DNA of 64,000 nucleotides from JBNKFV01 sp050290265 (GCA_050290265.1 JBNKHI010000003.1:65479-129478); one strand, 5' to 3'. Shown: positions 9,070 through 18,704, counted from the first letter of the stretch. Program-made: numbers and translations. The notes: generated by a model from the sequence alone, not told the origin.

Positions 9070-10305
9070 ATGGTTAATTCAAATGGTGGCAAGATGATAG
9101 TAGGTCTCGATATTGGCACCTCAAAGGTAGTGGCGATTGTTGGTGAGGTGTCAGCGGAAGGCAATCTTGAAATTGTCGGTATCGGTTCGCACAAATCAAA
9201 CGGCTTGAAACGTGGTGTGGTAGTTAATATTGAGTCCACGGTCCAGTCGATTCAGCGAGCCATTGAAGAAGCCGAGTTGATGGCTGGCTGCCAGATTCAT
9301 TCCGTGTACGCAGGGATCGCTGGTAGCCATATTCGCAGTTTGAATTCTCATGGCATTGTCGCGATTAAAGATCGAGAGGTGTTTAGTCATGACCTAGAGC
9401 GGGTAATTGATGCTGCACAAGCAGTAGCTATTCCTGCCGACCAGAAAATACTACATATATTACCGCAGGAATATCTTATTGATGATCAAGGTGGTGTTAA
9501 AGAACCGCTTGGAATGTCTGGAGTCAGGCTTGAAGCTAAAGTTCATTTGGTTACTTGCGCGGTAAACGCAGCACAAAATATTGAAAAATGTATTCGCCGT
9601 TGTGGGCTGGAAGTTGATGACATTATTTTAGAACAGTTGGCCTCAAGTTATTCAGTATTAACAGAAGATGAAAAAGAGCTTGGGGTTTGTCTGGTGGATA
9701 TTGGTGGTGGTACCACGGATATCGCAATTTTCACAGAAGGCTCTATTCGCCACACCGGTGTTATTCCTATTGCTGGTGATCAAGTGACAAATGATATTGC
9801 AATGGCTCTGCGAACGCCTACGCCACATGCCGAGGAAATTAAAATTCGTTACGCCTGTGCTCTGGCAAAACTGACAGGGCCTGACGAAACCATAAAGGTT
9901 CCCAGCGTTGGTGATAGAGAAGCGCGAGATTTGTCACGGCAGGCATTGGCGGAAGTCGTAGAGCCGCGTTATGACGAGCTATTTACATTAGTGCAGGCGG
10001 AATTAAGGCGTAGTGGATTCGAAGATTTAATTGCCGCGGGCATTGTATTGACCGGCGGCACATCAAAGATGGAAGGCGTGGTTGAGCTTGCCGAGGAAAT
10101 TTTTCATATGCCGGTGCGTTTAGGCGCCCCCCACAGTATCCGGGGCTTGGCTGATATTGTTGATAATCCCATTTATTCCACAGGTGTTGGCCTGTTGCAA
10201 TACGGGCTGCAGCAACAAATGCAAGAACGAAATAGTAGTTACCCCAAGCAGCCTGATGAAGGTTGGTGGGCGCGGGTAACAAATTGGTTTAAGGGCAATA
10301 TGTAG
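9070..10305 (+). CDS. ftsA: Cell division protein FtsA (actin-like ATPase)
   Basis: Actin-like protein that tethers FtsZ to the membrane. The protein has 411 residues with an N-terminal phosphate loop (VGLDIGTSKVVAIVGEV), the inserted 1C domain, and the second ATP-binding loop VDIGGGTTDIAIF. ILTGGTSKMEGV-like residues close the nucleotide site. The C-terminus (EGWWARVTNWFKGNM) is the amphipathic helix used as membrane target. It lies between ftsQ and ftsZ as expected. Confidence 0.97.
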   Translation: MVNSNGGKMIVGLDIGTSKVVAIVGEVSAEGNLEIVGIGSHKSNGLKRGVVVNIESTVQSIQRAIEEAELMAGCQIHSVYAGIAGSHIRSLNSHGIVAIKDREVFSHDLERVIDAAQAVAIPADQKILHILPQEYLIDDQGGVKEPLGMSGVRLEAKVHLVTCAVNAAQNIEKCIRRCGLEVDDIILEQLASSYSVLTEDEKELGVCLVDIGGGTTDIAIFTEGSIRHTGVIPIAGDQVTNDIAMALRTPTPHAEEIKIRYACALAKLTGPDETIKVPSVGDREARDLSRQALAEVVEPRYDELFTLVQAELRRSGFEDLIAAGIVLTGGTSKMEGVVELAEEIFHMPVRLGAPHSIRGLADIVDNPIYSTGVGLLQYGLQQQMQERNSSYPKQPDEGWWARVTNWFKGNM

Positions 10306-10408
10306 TAATTAGCTTTTGCAGGCTTAGTTAGTACTTATTTACGTTGTAATTATTTAGCGAATTAACGCGAGTTAGTGTTAGTCATTCGGGGAAAGAGAGG
10401 GTAAATCT

Positions 10409-11587
10409 ATGTTCGAATTAGTCGATAGTGTTCCACAAAATGCAGTCATTAAAGTGATTGGTGTTGGCGGCGGTGGTGGTAATGCCGTGAAACACATGAT
10501 CTCTAATGAGATCGAGGGTGTTGAGTTTATCTGTGCCAACACTGATGCCCAGGCATTAAAAGACATTGATACTCGCACTGTGTTGCAGTTGGGTAATGCA
10601 ATGACGAAAGGATTAGGTGCGGGTGCTAATCCGGAAATCGGTCGTCAGGCAGCGATGGAAGATCGTGAGCGTATCGCAGAAGTGCTTAACGGTGCGGACA
10701 TGGTGTTTATTACCGCAGGTATGGGCGGTGGCACAGGTACTGGTGGTGCCCCTGTTGTCGCTGAAGTCGCTCGCGAGTTAGGGATACTGACTGTGGCCGT
10801 GGTGACTAAACCGTTTCCCTTTGAAGGCCGCAAGCGCATGAGTATTGCGGATGCTGGCATCAAGGAGTTGCAAGAGCGTGTTGACTCTTTGATTACGATT
10901 CCAAATGAAAAATTATTGTCAGTGCTGGGTAGCAAAACCAGCTTGTTAGATGCCTTTAAAGCCGCTAATGATGTGTTGTTAGGTGCTGTGCAGGGTATTG
11001 CTGACCTGATTATTCGCCCAGGTATGATCAACGTGGATTTTGCCGATGTGCGGACGGTTATGTCTGAGATGGGTATGGCGATGATGGGTAGTGGTTCTGC
11101 CAGTGGAGAGCATCGTGCTCGCGAAGCAGCGGAAGCGGCTATTCGCAGTCCACTATTGGAAGATATTAACCTCCAGGGGGCTCGCGGGATTCTGGTCAAT
11201 ATTACGGCTGGTATGGATTTATCGTTGGGTGAATTCTCTGAAGTCGGCGATACAGTTGAAGAGTTTGCTTCAGCAGATGCGACTGTAGTTGTGGGTACGG
11301 TTATTGACCCAACGATGTCTGATGAAATTCGCGTCACTGTCGTCGCTACTGGATTGGGGCCTGTTGCTTCTGCAGTAGCAGAGAAACCTTCTGTTTCTAA
11401 GGTTGTCGATAACACGGTTGCGAAACGTCCTTCTGGCGAACCAGACTATGCCGCTTACGATACGCCAACGGTAATTCGTAATACGCCAAAAGCATCTGGT
11501 GGTAGTAATGCTGCGAGCCAGCTTGCCGCGGATAAAGACATGGAATATTTGGATATTCCAGCCTTTTTGCGTCGGCAGGCAGACTAG
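10409..11587 (+). CDS. ftsZ: Cell division protein FtsZ (tubulin-like GTPase)
   Basis: Forms the cytokinetic Z-ring. The protein has 392 residues: an N-terminal GTPase domain with GVGGGGGNAVKHM, the tubulin signature GMGGGTGTGGAPVVAEVA, a T7-type loop region (IRPGMINVDFADVRTVM), a variable linker, and the C-terminal conserved peptide YLDIPAFLRRQAD that binds FtsA and ZipA. A good ribosome-binding site (GAGAGGG) precedes ATG 10409. The 103-base gap before it is long enough for a dedicated ftsZ promoter, but none is obvious by eye. Confidence 0.99.
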   Translation: MFELVDSVPQNAVIKVIGVGGGGGNAVKHMISNEIEGVEFICANTDAQALKDIDTRTVLQLGNAMTKGLGAGANPEIGRQAAMEDRERIAEVLNGADMVFITAGMGGGTGTGGAPVVAEVARELGILTVAVVTKPFPFEGRKRMSIADAGIKELQERVDSLITIPNEKLLSVLGSKTSLLDAFKAANDVLLGAVQGIADLIIRPGMINVDFADVRTVMSEMGMAMMGSGSASGEHRAREAAEAAIRSPLLEDINLQGARGILVNITAGMDLSLGEFSEVGDTVEEFASADATVVVGTVIDPTMSDEIRVTVVATGLGPVASAVAEKPSVSKVVDNTVAKRPSGEPDYAAYDTPTVIRNTPKASGGSNAASQLAADKDMEYLDIPAFLRRQAD

Positions 11588-11825
11588 GCTGAACCGGGCC
11601 TGAACGCGGCGTGTTTTTGCGCGCCGTTACCGACTACCCTCCGGGTGTTTGGGCCCTGTTTTACCGGCGATTGGGGTGTAGGGGAGTGTGTATTGTGGTA
11701 CGCTGATAACGCTCGCATATTTGGTAAATTGAGGTCGTGTTATTGGTTTCACGAAACTAACTCTGGTACCATTGCCGCCCTTCGTCCGTAGGGGCTGAGT
11801 TTTATTGAAAAGAGAATATATATTG

Positions 11826-12734
11826 ATGATCAAGCAACGAACGTTGAAAAATGCCATCAAGGCAACTGGTGTTGGTTTACATACGGGCCAAAAAGTGTTT
11901 TTGACGTTGCTTCCTGCACCTGTAGATACGGGAATCGTGTTTCGAAGAGTTGATCTTGATCCTTATGTAGATATTGAAGCCAAGGCAGAAAATGTAGGGG
12001 ATACTACGCTTTCCACCACTTTAATGAAGGGTGATGTGCGAGTGTCCACCGTTGAACATTTGCTTTCCGCTATGGCAGGTTTGGGTATTGATAATGCGGT
12101 GGTTGAAGTCAGTGCACCAGAAGTTCCTATTATGGACGGAAGTGCCGGACCATTTGTGTTTCTGATTCAGTCAGCGGGTATTGAAGAGCAAGCAGCGGCC
12201 AAAAAATTTATTCGCATCAAGCGCCCGGTTACGGTGACTGATGGTGACAAAGTAGCCAGCTTTTTGCCGTTCGATGGATTTAAAGTGTCGTTCAGTATTG
12301 ATTTTGACCATCCGGTCTTTCGTGATCGCAAGTTGAGTGCTGAGGTCGACTTTTCTAGCACATCTTTTGTAAAAGAAGTCAGTCGGGCGCGCACCTTTGG
12401 TTTTATGAATGATTTTGAGTACCTGCGTTCTAAAGGTTTGGCTAAAGGCGGTAGTGTCAAAAATGCCATTGTCGTGGATGAGTACCGTATCCTGAATGAA
12501 GATGGTTTGCGTTATGAAGACGAGTTCGTGAAGCACAAGATCTTGGATGCCATCGGCGATTTGTACCTTTTAGGCAATAGCCTGATCGGCGAGTTCAAGG
12601 CTCATAAGTCAGGTCATGCGCTGAACAACCGCTCTTTGCGTCAGCTTATCGCGGACAAGGATTCGTGGGAAATGGTAACGTTTGAAGAAGAGTCTTCACC
12701 CATTTCTTACATGAAACCGATAATGGCGATTTGA
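11826..12734 (+). CDS. lpxC: UDP-3-O-acyl-N-acetylglucosamine deacetylase
   Basis: Zinc deacetylase for the first committed step of lipid A synthesis, in the cytoplasm. ATG 11826 gives the typical MIKQRTLKN start and 302 residues; a TTG 21 bases upstream keeps the frame open but is less likely. Zn ligands and catalytic motifs are present: VEHLLSAMAGLGIDNA, MDGSAGPF, HKILDAIGDLYLLG (His and Asp ligands) and HKSGHALNN. The 238-base gap after ftsZ holds a GC-rich hairpin near 11608-11627 without a T run and nothing else recognisable. Confidence 0.97.
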   Translation: MIKQRTLKNAIKATGVGLHTGQKVFLTLLPAPVDTGIVFRRVDLDPYVDIEAKAENVGDTTLSTTLMKGDVRVSTVEHLLSAMAGLGIDNAVVEVSAPEVPIMDGSAGPFVFLIQSAGIEEQAAAKKFIRIKRPVTVTDGDKVASFLPFDGFKVSFSIDFDHPVFRDRKLSAEVDFSSTSFVKEVSRARTFGFMNDFEYLRSKGLAKGGSVKNAIVVDEYRILNEDGLRYEDEFVKHKILDAIGDLYLLGNSLIGEFKAHKSGHALNNRSLRQLIADKDSWEMVTFEEESSPISYMKPIMAI

Positions 12735-12893
12735 TCTCAAATTTTGTTAAATTTCGTCCGGTTTATTACCTAAGTATGGTAATCCCTTGTTTTCTATGCG
12801 ATATTCCAAGACTAATTGCTTATTTAAATAGTCCTGCTCAAGTAACTGGTTGATTAATTGCCTGTTTCTTGAGCGGCGTATAGACCTCAGCCT

Positions 12894-13826
12894 ATGAAAA
12901 TCATTGTTGTCAGTCGTCAATACGGCAAGGCTCGTAGCTTTACCTTGGGAGGGTGGACGCGAGCGATCTTGTCCGTCTGTCTTTTGGGTATACCTGCGGC
13001 ACTTGGCGGTTGGGCTACCTATACGTTAAGTGGTGGCGATTCGGCAGATTTACTCAGTGACGAATCGGCCAAGGCTTGGCAAAAGGCGCTTGAAGAGCAG
13101 CAAGAAGAGGTAGCTGCTGCAAAAATAGAAGCGCAGCAACAGTTATCTGCTTTGACCTTGAGAGTCGCGGATTTGCAGGCGCGCTTGATGCGAGTTGACG
13201 CTGTTGGTGAACGTTTGACAACCCTAGCTAACCTCGATGAGGGTGAGTTCGATTTCTCGCAACCCCCTGCTTTAGGTGGTCCCGAATCGAGTAACTTGGG
13301 CGAGGCATACCAGGCTCCCGCGTTTCTGCAAACTATCAATGAACTGTCTGATCAGATAGAAAGCCGCGAACAGCAGCTTGAGGTTCTTGATGCCTTAATG
13401 GCCAAGCGTAAAATTCAGCGTGATGTCTTTATTGCCGGCCGACCGGTGAATAAAGGTTGGATGTCCTCCCGCTTTGGTCGTCGTACAGATCCTTTTCATG
13501 GCAATATCGCTTGGCATAATGGTGTAGATTTCGCCGGTAAGTTGGGGGCAGACGTTGTATCTGTTGCCGCAGGTGTCGTCACTTGGTCAGCCGAGCGCTC
13601 CGGCTATGGGGACATGGTCGAAATCAATCATGGTAATGGCTTCTCGACCCGTTATGCTCACAACTCTGAAAACAAGGTTAAAGTGGGTGATGTTGTTAAG
13701 AAGGGCCAAGTTATTGCCCTGATGGGTTCTAGTGGCCGGTCAACTGGACCCCATGTTCACTTTGAAGTTTACAAGAATGGTCGCGCTGTCGACCCTGCTT
13801 CATATATCCATCGAACGCACCGCTAA
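12894..13826 (+). CDS. LytM-domain (M23) peptidoglycan endopeptidase with coiled coil
   Basis: Inner-membrane anchored periplasmic protein of 310 residues. A membrane segment lies at about 23-43, a coiled coil at about 58-105 (ALEEQQEEVAAAKIEAQQQ), and a C-terminal M23 domain at about 190-300. Zn-ligand and catalytic positions are present (HNGVDF, HGNGFSTRYAHN, PHVHFEVY), so it is probably an active endopeptidase rather than an EnvC-like activator. An M23 gene between lpxC and secA is standard in Pseudomonas-like genomes. Its substrate and partner cannot be told from sequence. Confidence 0.92.
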   Translation: MKIIVVSRQYGKARSFTLGGWTRAILSVCLLGIPAALGGWATYTLSGGDSADLLSDESAKAWQKALEEQQEEVAAAKIEAQQQLSALTLRVADLQARLMRVDAVGERLTTLANLDEGEFDFSQPPALGGPESSNLGEAYQAPAFLQTINELSDQIESREQQLEVLDALMAKRKIQRDVFIAGRPVNKGWMSSRFGRRTDPFHGNIAWHNGVDFAGKLGADVVSVAAGVVTWSAERSGYGDMVEINHGNGFSTRYAHNSENKVKVGDVVKKGQVIALMGSSGRSTGPHVHFEVYKNGRAVDPASYIHRTHR

Positions 13827-13933
13827 TAGTTTCAAGCCCTTCCTACTTGCGTTAGCAAGCATCTTTCGGTTTACTTCGCACCCAGATTTCCTCTGTTGTC
13901 CTGTATAACAACACAAATTTAATGGTAAGTGTC

Positions 13934-16642
13934 ATGATTGGTAAGGTATTTAAGTCGCTCTTTGGTTCTAAAAATGATCGAGAAATCAAACGGATGCGCA
14001 AAACAGTCAAGCGTATCAATGAGCTTGAGACTGATATTGGTGGATTAAGTGACAGTGACCTTGCTGCAAAAACTAAGGAATTTAGAGCTCGCTTAAGTGA
14101 GGGCGAGTCACTCGATAGTCTGCTAGCTGAAGCCTTTGCAGTCACTCGCGAAGCCAGTAAGCGTGTAATGTCGATGCGCCACTTTGATGTGCAGTTAATC
14201 GGTGGTATGGCGTTGCATGAAGGTTGTATTGCCGAAATGCGCACCGGCGAGGGTAAAACCCTGATGTCCACATTGCCAGCTTACCTGAATGCACTGACAG
14301 GACGTGGCGTTCATATCGTGACAGTGAATGAATATTTAGCCCAGCGTGACGCAAATTGGATGAGGCCACTGTATGAATTTTTGGGGCTGACGGTAGGCGT
14401 TATCCAGTCTATGCAGGACCCTCAGGTTAAGCGTGAGGCTTACCTTGCTGATATTACTTATGGTACCAACAACGAATTCGGGTTTGATTATTTACGCGAC
14501 AATATGGCGTTGCGTAAAGAAGATCGCGTACAAAAACCGCTGAACTTTGCGGTAGTGGATGAGGTTGACTCTATCCTTATTGACGAGGCGCGCACCCCTC
14601 TCATTATTTCTGGTGCCGCTGAAGATAGCTCTGAGATGTATCGCCGTATTAACCAGCTGATTCCGCGTCTTACTCCTTATTCCGAGGAGGAAGGTGGCGA
14701 TTACATGGTGGATGAGAAAACTCGCCAGGTGGAATTGAGTGAGCAGGGGCATCAGCAGATTGAAAGTATGCTGATTGCTGAAAAGCTTCTTAGCGAGGAT
14801 GACTCACTTTACGCAGCGACGAATCTGGGGTTGCTGCATCACGTTCATGCGGCCTTGAGGGCTCATAAGCTTTTTTCGCGGGATGTCGATTATATCGTGC
14901 AAGACGGTCAAGTGATGCTTATTGATGAGCACACTGGCCGAACCATGCCTGGTCGTCGATTGTCCGAGGGCTTGCATCAAGCCATCGAAGCAAAAGAAGG
15001 GGTTGTTATTCAAAACGAGAGTCAGACGTTAGCATCGACTACTTTCCAAAACTACTTCCGGCTGTACAACAAATTATCGGGAATGACCGGTACTGCTGAT
15101 ACAGAAGCTTTCGAATTCCGACAAATTTATGGGCTTGATGTTGTTGTGATTCCAACCAACAAGCCAATTGCACGGACAGACCTTAATGATCTAGTGTATT
15201 TGTCAATGGAAGATAAATACAGTGCAGTGGTTGATGATATCAAAGCCTTGCAAGAAAAGGGCGCGCCGGTTCTGGTGGGTACCGCTTCCATTGAAACTTC
15301 TGAAGAAATGGCTCTTCGTTTGCGAAAAGCGGGCATAAAGCATCAGGTACTTAACGCCAAGTTCCATGAAAAAGAAGCTGAAATCATTGCCCAGGCAGGT
15401 CGTCCAGGTGCTGTCACCATTGCTACCAACATGGCCGGTCGAGGTACCGATATTGTTCTAGGTGGCAGCTTTGATGCTGAGGTTCAGGCGATGGATAATC
15501 CTTCGGAAGAAGAGATTGCCCATGCCCGTGAAGCATGGAAAAAACGCCAGGAGCAGGTTTTGGCTACGGGTGGGCTGCATATCATCGGCACAGAGAGGCA
15601 CGAGTCTCGCCGAATTGATAATCAGCTTCGCGGTCGTGCTGGCCGGCAGGGCGACCCTGGTGTATCCCGCTTTTATCTTTCTCTGGAAGATAATTTGATG
15701 CGGATTTTTGCATCTGATCGAGTGCGTGGATTTATGCAGGCATTAGGAATGGAAAAAGGCGAAGCGATTGAGCACCGCATGGTTTCAAATGCCATCGAAA
15801 AGGCTCAGCGTAAAGTTGAGGGGCGTAATTTTGACATTCGTAAACAGTTGCTGGAGTACGACGATGTATCAAATGATCAACGCCAGGTAGTGTACCAACA
15901 GCGTAATGATCTCTTAGAATTGGATGATATTAGTGACGCGATTGACGCCATTCGTCAAGATGTTATCGGTGAGGTGTTTAGTGGGTTTGTGCCGCCACAA
16001 AGCGTTGAAGAGCAGTGGGACATTGCCGGTCTTGAGTATCACATGGAAGCCGAATTTGGCCAGCGTCTACCTGTAAAACAGTGGCTTGAAGAAGATAAAA
16101 ACCTGCATGAAGAAAGCTTAAAAGAAAAAATAATTGCAGCCGTTAATGAGGCCTATGAGGCCAAGCGTGAAAAGTTTGGCGTTGTGATTCGAGATGTTGA
16201 ACGGCAAGTCATGTTGCAGGTACTTGATACGCTTTGGAAAGAACATCTCAGTAATATGGATCACCTGCGCCAAGGTATTGGTTTGCGGGCTTACGCTCAG
16301 CGTAATCCAAAGCAAGAATATAAGCGTGAGTCGTTTCAATTGTTTGAAGAAATGTTGAATAGTCTTAAGCACGAAGTGACACGCATACTTTCCCGTGTAG
16401 AGCCGATTACGCGCGAGCAAATGGAAGAGATGGAGCGGCAGCAGAGAGAAATACGGGAGCGCCAAAAAATGCAATTGCAGCACGCTGAAGCGTCCGCAAT
16501 GCAGGCGTCTGATGAGGGACAGGGTGAAGAGAATACTGAATCGCAGCCTTTTGTGCGTGAGGGTGCTAAAGTAGGTCGAAACGATCCTTGTCCTTGTGGA
16601 TCAGGCCAAAAATATAAGCAGTGTCATGGGCGACTGGGTTGA
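13934..16642 (+). CDS. secA: Protein translocase ATPase SecA
   Basis: Motor of the Sec preprotein export pathway, cytosolic and bound to SecYEG. ATG 13934 (MIGKVFKSLFGSKNDR) aligns residue for residue with the E. coli start and gives 902 residues; an in-frame ATG at 13922 is the alternative. Helicase-type motifs are intact: MRTGEGKTLM (Walker A), VDEVDSILIDEARTPLIISG (Walker B), TNMAGRGTDIVLGG, and the RGRAGRQGDPG arginine finger region. The C-terminus ends in the zinc-binding SecB/lipid motif DPCPCGSGQKYKQCH. No SecM-like arrest peptide was seen upstream. Confidence 0.99.
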   Translation: MIGKVFKSLFGSKNDREIKRMRKTVKRINELETDIGGLSDSDLAAKTKEFRARLSEGESLDSLLAEAFAVTREASKRVMSMRHFDVQLIGGMALHEGCIAEMRTGEGKTLMSTLPAYLNALTGRGVHIVTVNEYLAQRDANWMRPLYEFLGLTVGVIQSMQDPQVKREAYLADITYGTNNEFGFDYLRDNMALRKEDRVQKPLNFAVVDEVDSILIDEARTPLIISGAAEDSSEMYRRINQLIPRLTPYSEEEGGDYMVDEKTRQVELSEQGHQQIESMLIAEKLLSEDDSLYAATNLGLLHHVHAALRAHKLFSRDVDYIVQDGQVMLIDEHTGRTMPGRRLSEGLHQAIEAKEGVVIQNESQTLASTTFQNYFRLYNKLSGMTGTADTEAFEFRQIYGLDVVVIPTNKPIARTDLNDLVYLSMEDKYSAVVDDIKALQEKGAPVLVGTASIETSEEMALRLRKAGIKHQVLNAKFHEKEAEIIAQAGRPGAVTIATNMAGRGTDIVLGGSFDAEVQAMDNPSEEEIAHAREAWKKRQEQVLATGGLHIIGTERHESRRIDNQLRGRAGRQGDPGVSRFYLSLEDNLMRIFASDRVRGFMQALGMEKGEAIEHRMVSNAIEKAQRKVEGRNFDIRKQLLEYDDVSNDQRQVVYQQRNDLLELDDISDAIDAIRQDVIGEVFSGFVPPQSVEEQWDIAGLEYHMEAEFGQRLPVKQWLEEDKNLHEESLKEKIIAAVNEAYEAKREKFGVVIRDVERQVMLQVLDTLWKEHLSNMDHLRQGIGLRAYAQRNPKQEYKRESFQLFEEMLNSLKHEVTRILSRVEPITREQMEEMERQQREIRERQKMQLQHAEASAMQASDEGQGEENTESQPFVREGAKVGRNDPCPCGSGQKYKQCHGRLG

Positions 16643-16665
16643 GTAAGGTTGCAGCATGAAGAGTA

Positions 16666-16696
16666 GCAATAGGGCGCTTAGATAGCGCCCTATTGC
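16666..16696. terminator. Perfect 12-bp hairpin between secA and argJ
   Basis: GCAATAGGGCGC and GCGCCCTATTGC form a perfect 12-bp inverted repeat around a 7-base loop, 24 bases after the secA stop. There is no T run on either side, so it is a terminator-like or mRNA 3'-end stabilising hairpin rather than a textbook intrinsic terminator. Confidence 0.5.
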
Positions 16697-16735
16697 GTTC
16701 CTATCAGCAGAATAAAGCAGGTAATCAAGATAAGT

Positions 16736-17956
16736 ATGGCAGTGGAAAAGTTTCGGTTTCCAACAATGCATCCGGTAGCGGGATTCCGCCTGGGAACAAC
16801 CAGCGCTGGCATCAAAAAGGCCGGTCGTAAAGATGTGGTTGTTATGGAAATAGCAGAGGGGGGTAGCGTTGTTGGAGCATTTACGAAAAATCGTTTTTGT
16901 GCTGCTCCTGTGCATGTTTGCCGTGATCACTTGGCGAATACTGAAGCACGCTTTCTGGTTGTAAATACGGGTAATGCGAATGCGTGTACCGGTGATAGAG
17001 GTATGCAAGATGCCCTTAAAACTTGTGAAGTATTGGCGAAAGAAGTAGGAGTTGATCTTAAGTCTGTGTTGCCTTTTTCGACCGGTGTTATTGGTGAACA
17101 TTTGCCGATGGACAGATTACTTTCCGCGTTGCCGTCTGCGGTCGCTGATTTGTCGGTTGAAGGATGGGCGGACGCTGCTACCGGTATTATGACTACCGAT
17201 ACCCGCGAAAAAGGGGCCTCGGTACAATTTGAGCATGAGGGGAAAACCGTAACCGTAACAGGGATTGCTAAAGGCTCTGGTATGATCAAGCCGAATATGG
17301 CGACAATGTTGGCATTTGTGGCTACCGATGCCGCTGTTGAAAAATCATTATTGCAAGGGTTGTTGTCTGAATCGGTTGAGCAGTCTTTTAACCGGATTAC
17401 TGTGGATGGTGATACGTCTACCAATGATTCTTCGATCCTGATTGCCACTGGCTGTGTGGACCTTCCCTTGTTGAATGATGCAGCTTCGCCTCTATACCAT
17501 AAGCTACAGGCAGCCTTAGTGGATGTGCATATCCAGCTGGCGCAGAACATTGTTGCTGATGGCGAAGGGGCGACTAAGTTTATTAGTGTGAATGTTGCTG
17601 GTGGCAAAACGGAGGACGAGTGCCTGAAAGTTGCTTATGCAATCGCTCACTCACCGTTAATCAAAACGGCTTGTTATGCTAGCGATCCTAACTGGGGGCG
17701 CATTGTTGCTGCTATCGGTTATGCGGGAGTTGACAATCTTGATGCAGACGCTGTATCCGTTAAGTTGGATGATGTACTCATTGTTGAAAAGGGCGGCCGC
17801 GCCGCCACTTATCAGGAGGAGATGGGTCAGTCTGTAATGACTCAGGCAGAGTTCGCTTTCAACATTGAGCTCAATCGAGGTGATGCCAAAACCACGGTGT
17901 GGACGTGTGACTTCTCCCATGAGTATGTTTCGATCAATGCAGATTATCGCAGCTAA
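16736..17956 (+). CDS. argJ: Bifunctional glutamate N-acetyltransferase / amino-acid acetyltransferase
   Basis: Arginine biosynthesis, cytoplasm: moves acetyl from N-acetylornithine to glutamate and may also use acetyl-CoA. The protein has 406 residues. The autocleavage site is present in KGSGMIKPNMATMLAF, where the Thr of ATML becomes the N-terminal nucleophile of the beta chain. Other signatures are NTGNANACTG, TVDGDTSTNDS and the family ending HEYVSINADYRS. It sits after secA as in Pseudomonas. Whether it is bifunctional depends on whether argA exists elsewhere. Confidence 0.97.
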   Translation: MAVEKFRFPTMHPVAGFRLGTTSAGIKKAGRKDVVVMEIAEGGSVVGAFTKNRFCAAPVHVCRDHLANTEARFLVVNTGNANACTGDRGMQDALKTCEVLAKEVGVDLKSVLPFSTGVIGEHLPMDRLLSALPSAVADLSVEGWADAATGIMTTDTREKGASVQFEHEGKTVTVTGIAKGSGMIKPNMATMLAFVATDAAVEKSLLQGLLSESVEQSFNRITVDGDTSTNDSSILIATGCVDLPLLNDAASPLYHKLQAALVDVHIQLAQNIVADGEGATKFISVNVAGGKTEDECLKVAYAIAHSPLIKTACYASDPNWGRIVAAIGYAGVDNLDADAVSVKLDDVLIVEKGGRAATYQEEMGQSVMTQAEFAFNIELNRGDAKTTVWTCDFSHEYVSINADYRS

Positions 17957-18032
17957 TAGTTTTCATGCCATAAGCATTTATCCAGACTTTCAAGGAACCT
18001 CGGTCTTAGCGAGATTTAGTATTTGTTAATTT

Positions 18033-18443
18033 ATGAAAAAATCTATCCATGTGGCTGCCGGTGTCATTATCAGAAATAGCCGGGCTGGCTTAATTGAAAT
18101 ATTGCTGGCCAAACGGCCCATGACTGCCCATAAGGGCGGTTTGTGGGAGTTTCCGGGTGGTAAGGTGGAGCGTGGGGAAACTGCCGAGGAGGCCTTAAAA
18201 AGAGAGCTCGGGGAAGAGCTGGCAATCGACGCTCAGGTTTCTTCTGCCTTGTTACAGATTCCTTACGATTACCCAGAAAAATCAGTGCTACTGGATGTCT
18301 GGTTAGTATCAGTGTTTGCCGGGGAACCAATGGGTAATGAAGGTCAAGAAGTTCGCTGGGTCAGCTTGGCTGAGCTGGATAGTTTCGACTTTCCAGAAGC
18401 CAATGCGCCCATTGTAGATTTTTTGCAGCGTTACTCTTTTTAA
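18033..18443 (+). CDS. mutT: MutT-type Nudix hydrolase
   Basis: Nudix hydrolase of 136 residues, probably 8-oxo-dGTP diphosphatase, removing mutagenic nucleotides in the cytoplasm. The Nudix box GGKVERGETAEEALKRELGEEL fits GX5EX7REUXEEXGU except that the residue after EE is Leu rather than Gly. The MutT features EFPGGK and AKRPMTAHKGGLWEF are present. In Pseudomonas the gene at this position is fused to a ThiE-like domain; here only the Nudix domain exists. It starts 76 bases after argJ. Confidence 0.9.
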   Translation: MKKSIHVAAGVIIRNSRAGLIEILLAKRPMTAHKGGLWEFPGGKVERGETAEEALKRELGEELAIDAQVSSALLQIPYDYPEKSVLLDVWLVSVFAGEPMGNEGQEVRWVSLAELDSFDFPEANAPIVDFLQRYSF

Positions 18444-18452
18444 GAGTGTTTT
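18433..18452 (+). terminator. Weak terminator at the end of mutT
   Basis: ACTCTT-TTT-AAGAGT hairpin overlapping the mutT stop codon, followed by GTTTTG. The stem is short and the T run brief. It lies between convergent mutT and yacG. Confidence 0.35.
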
Positions 18453-18468
18453 GAGGCTCTGACGCCAT

Positions 18469-18681
18469 CTAGATGTTATTGGGGTCGTCTAGTTCATCTG
18501 ATAGCACATCGTCATATATGGAGTTGCCTGCGATTCTGTGGCCCTCACTTGCCCACTCCCCTAAGTCCACGAGCTTACAGCGTTTGCTGCAAAATGGACG
18601 ATCGGGATAGCTCTCCGTCCAGGTGATTGTTTTTTTGCATGTGGGGCATGGCAGAATAGTGGTTGGTTTTGATGTACTCAC
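18469..18681 (-). CDS. yacG: DNA gyrase inhibitor YacG (zinc protein)
   Basis: Small zinc-finger protein of 70 residues; in E. coli YacG binds GyrB and inhibits gyrase. Four zinc ligands are present as C12xxC15 and C31xxxC35 (CPTCKK and FCSKRCKLVDLGEWA), followed by the family tail. It lies downstream of coaE and pilD as in Pseudomonas and Vibrio. Confidence 0.95.
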   Translation of the reverse strand: MSTSKPTTILPCPTCKKTITWTESYPDRPFCSKRCKLVDLGEWASEGHRIAGNSIYDDVLSDELDDPNNI

Positions 18682-18704
18682 GACAAAGATCTCTGTCCTA
18701 GGGG

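Noticed and set aside
10645..11415. 256-residue minus-strand frame opposite ftsZ
   Set aside because: Antisense shadow of a highly conserved gene: no ribosome-binding site, low-complexity Ser/Ile/Thr-rich product, no family resemblance.
13827..13933. SecM-like arrest peptide before secA
   Set aside because: No open frame with an arrest motif; only a weak CTTGC/GCAAG hairpin is present.
16927..17607. 226-residue minus-strand frame opposite argJ
   Set aside because: Lies entirely inside argJ on the other strand with no motif or start signal; codon-bias shadow.
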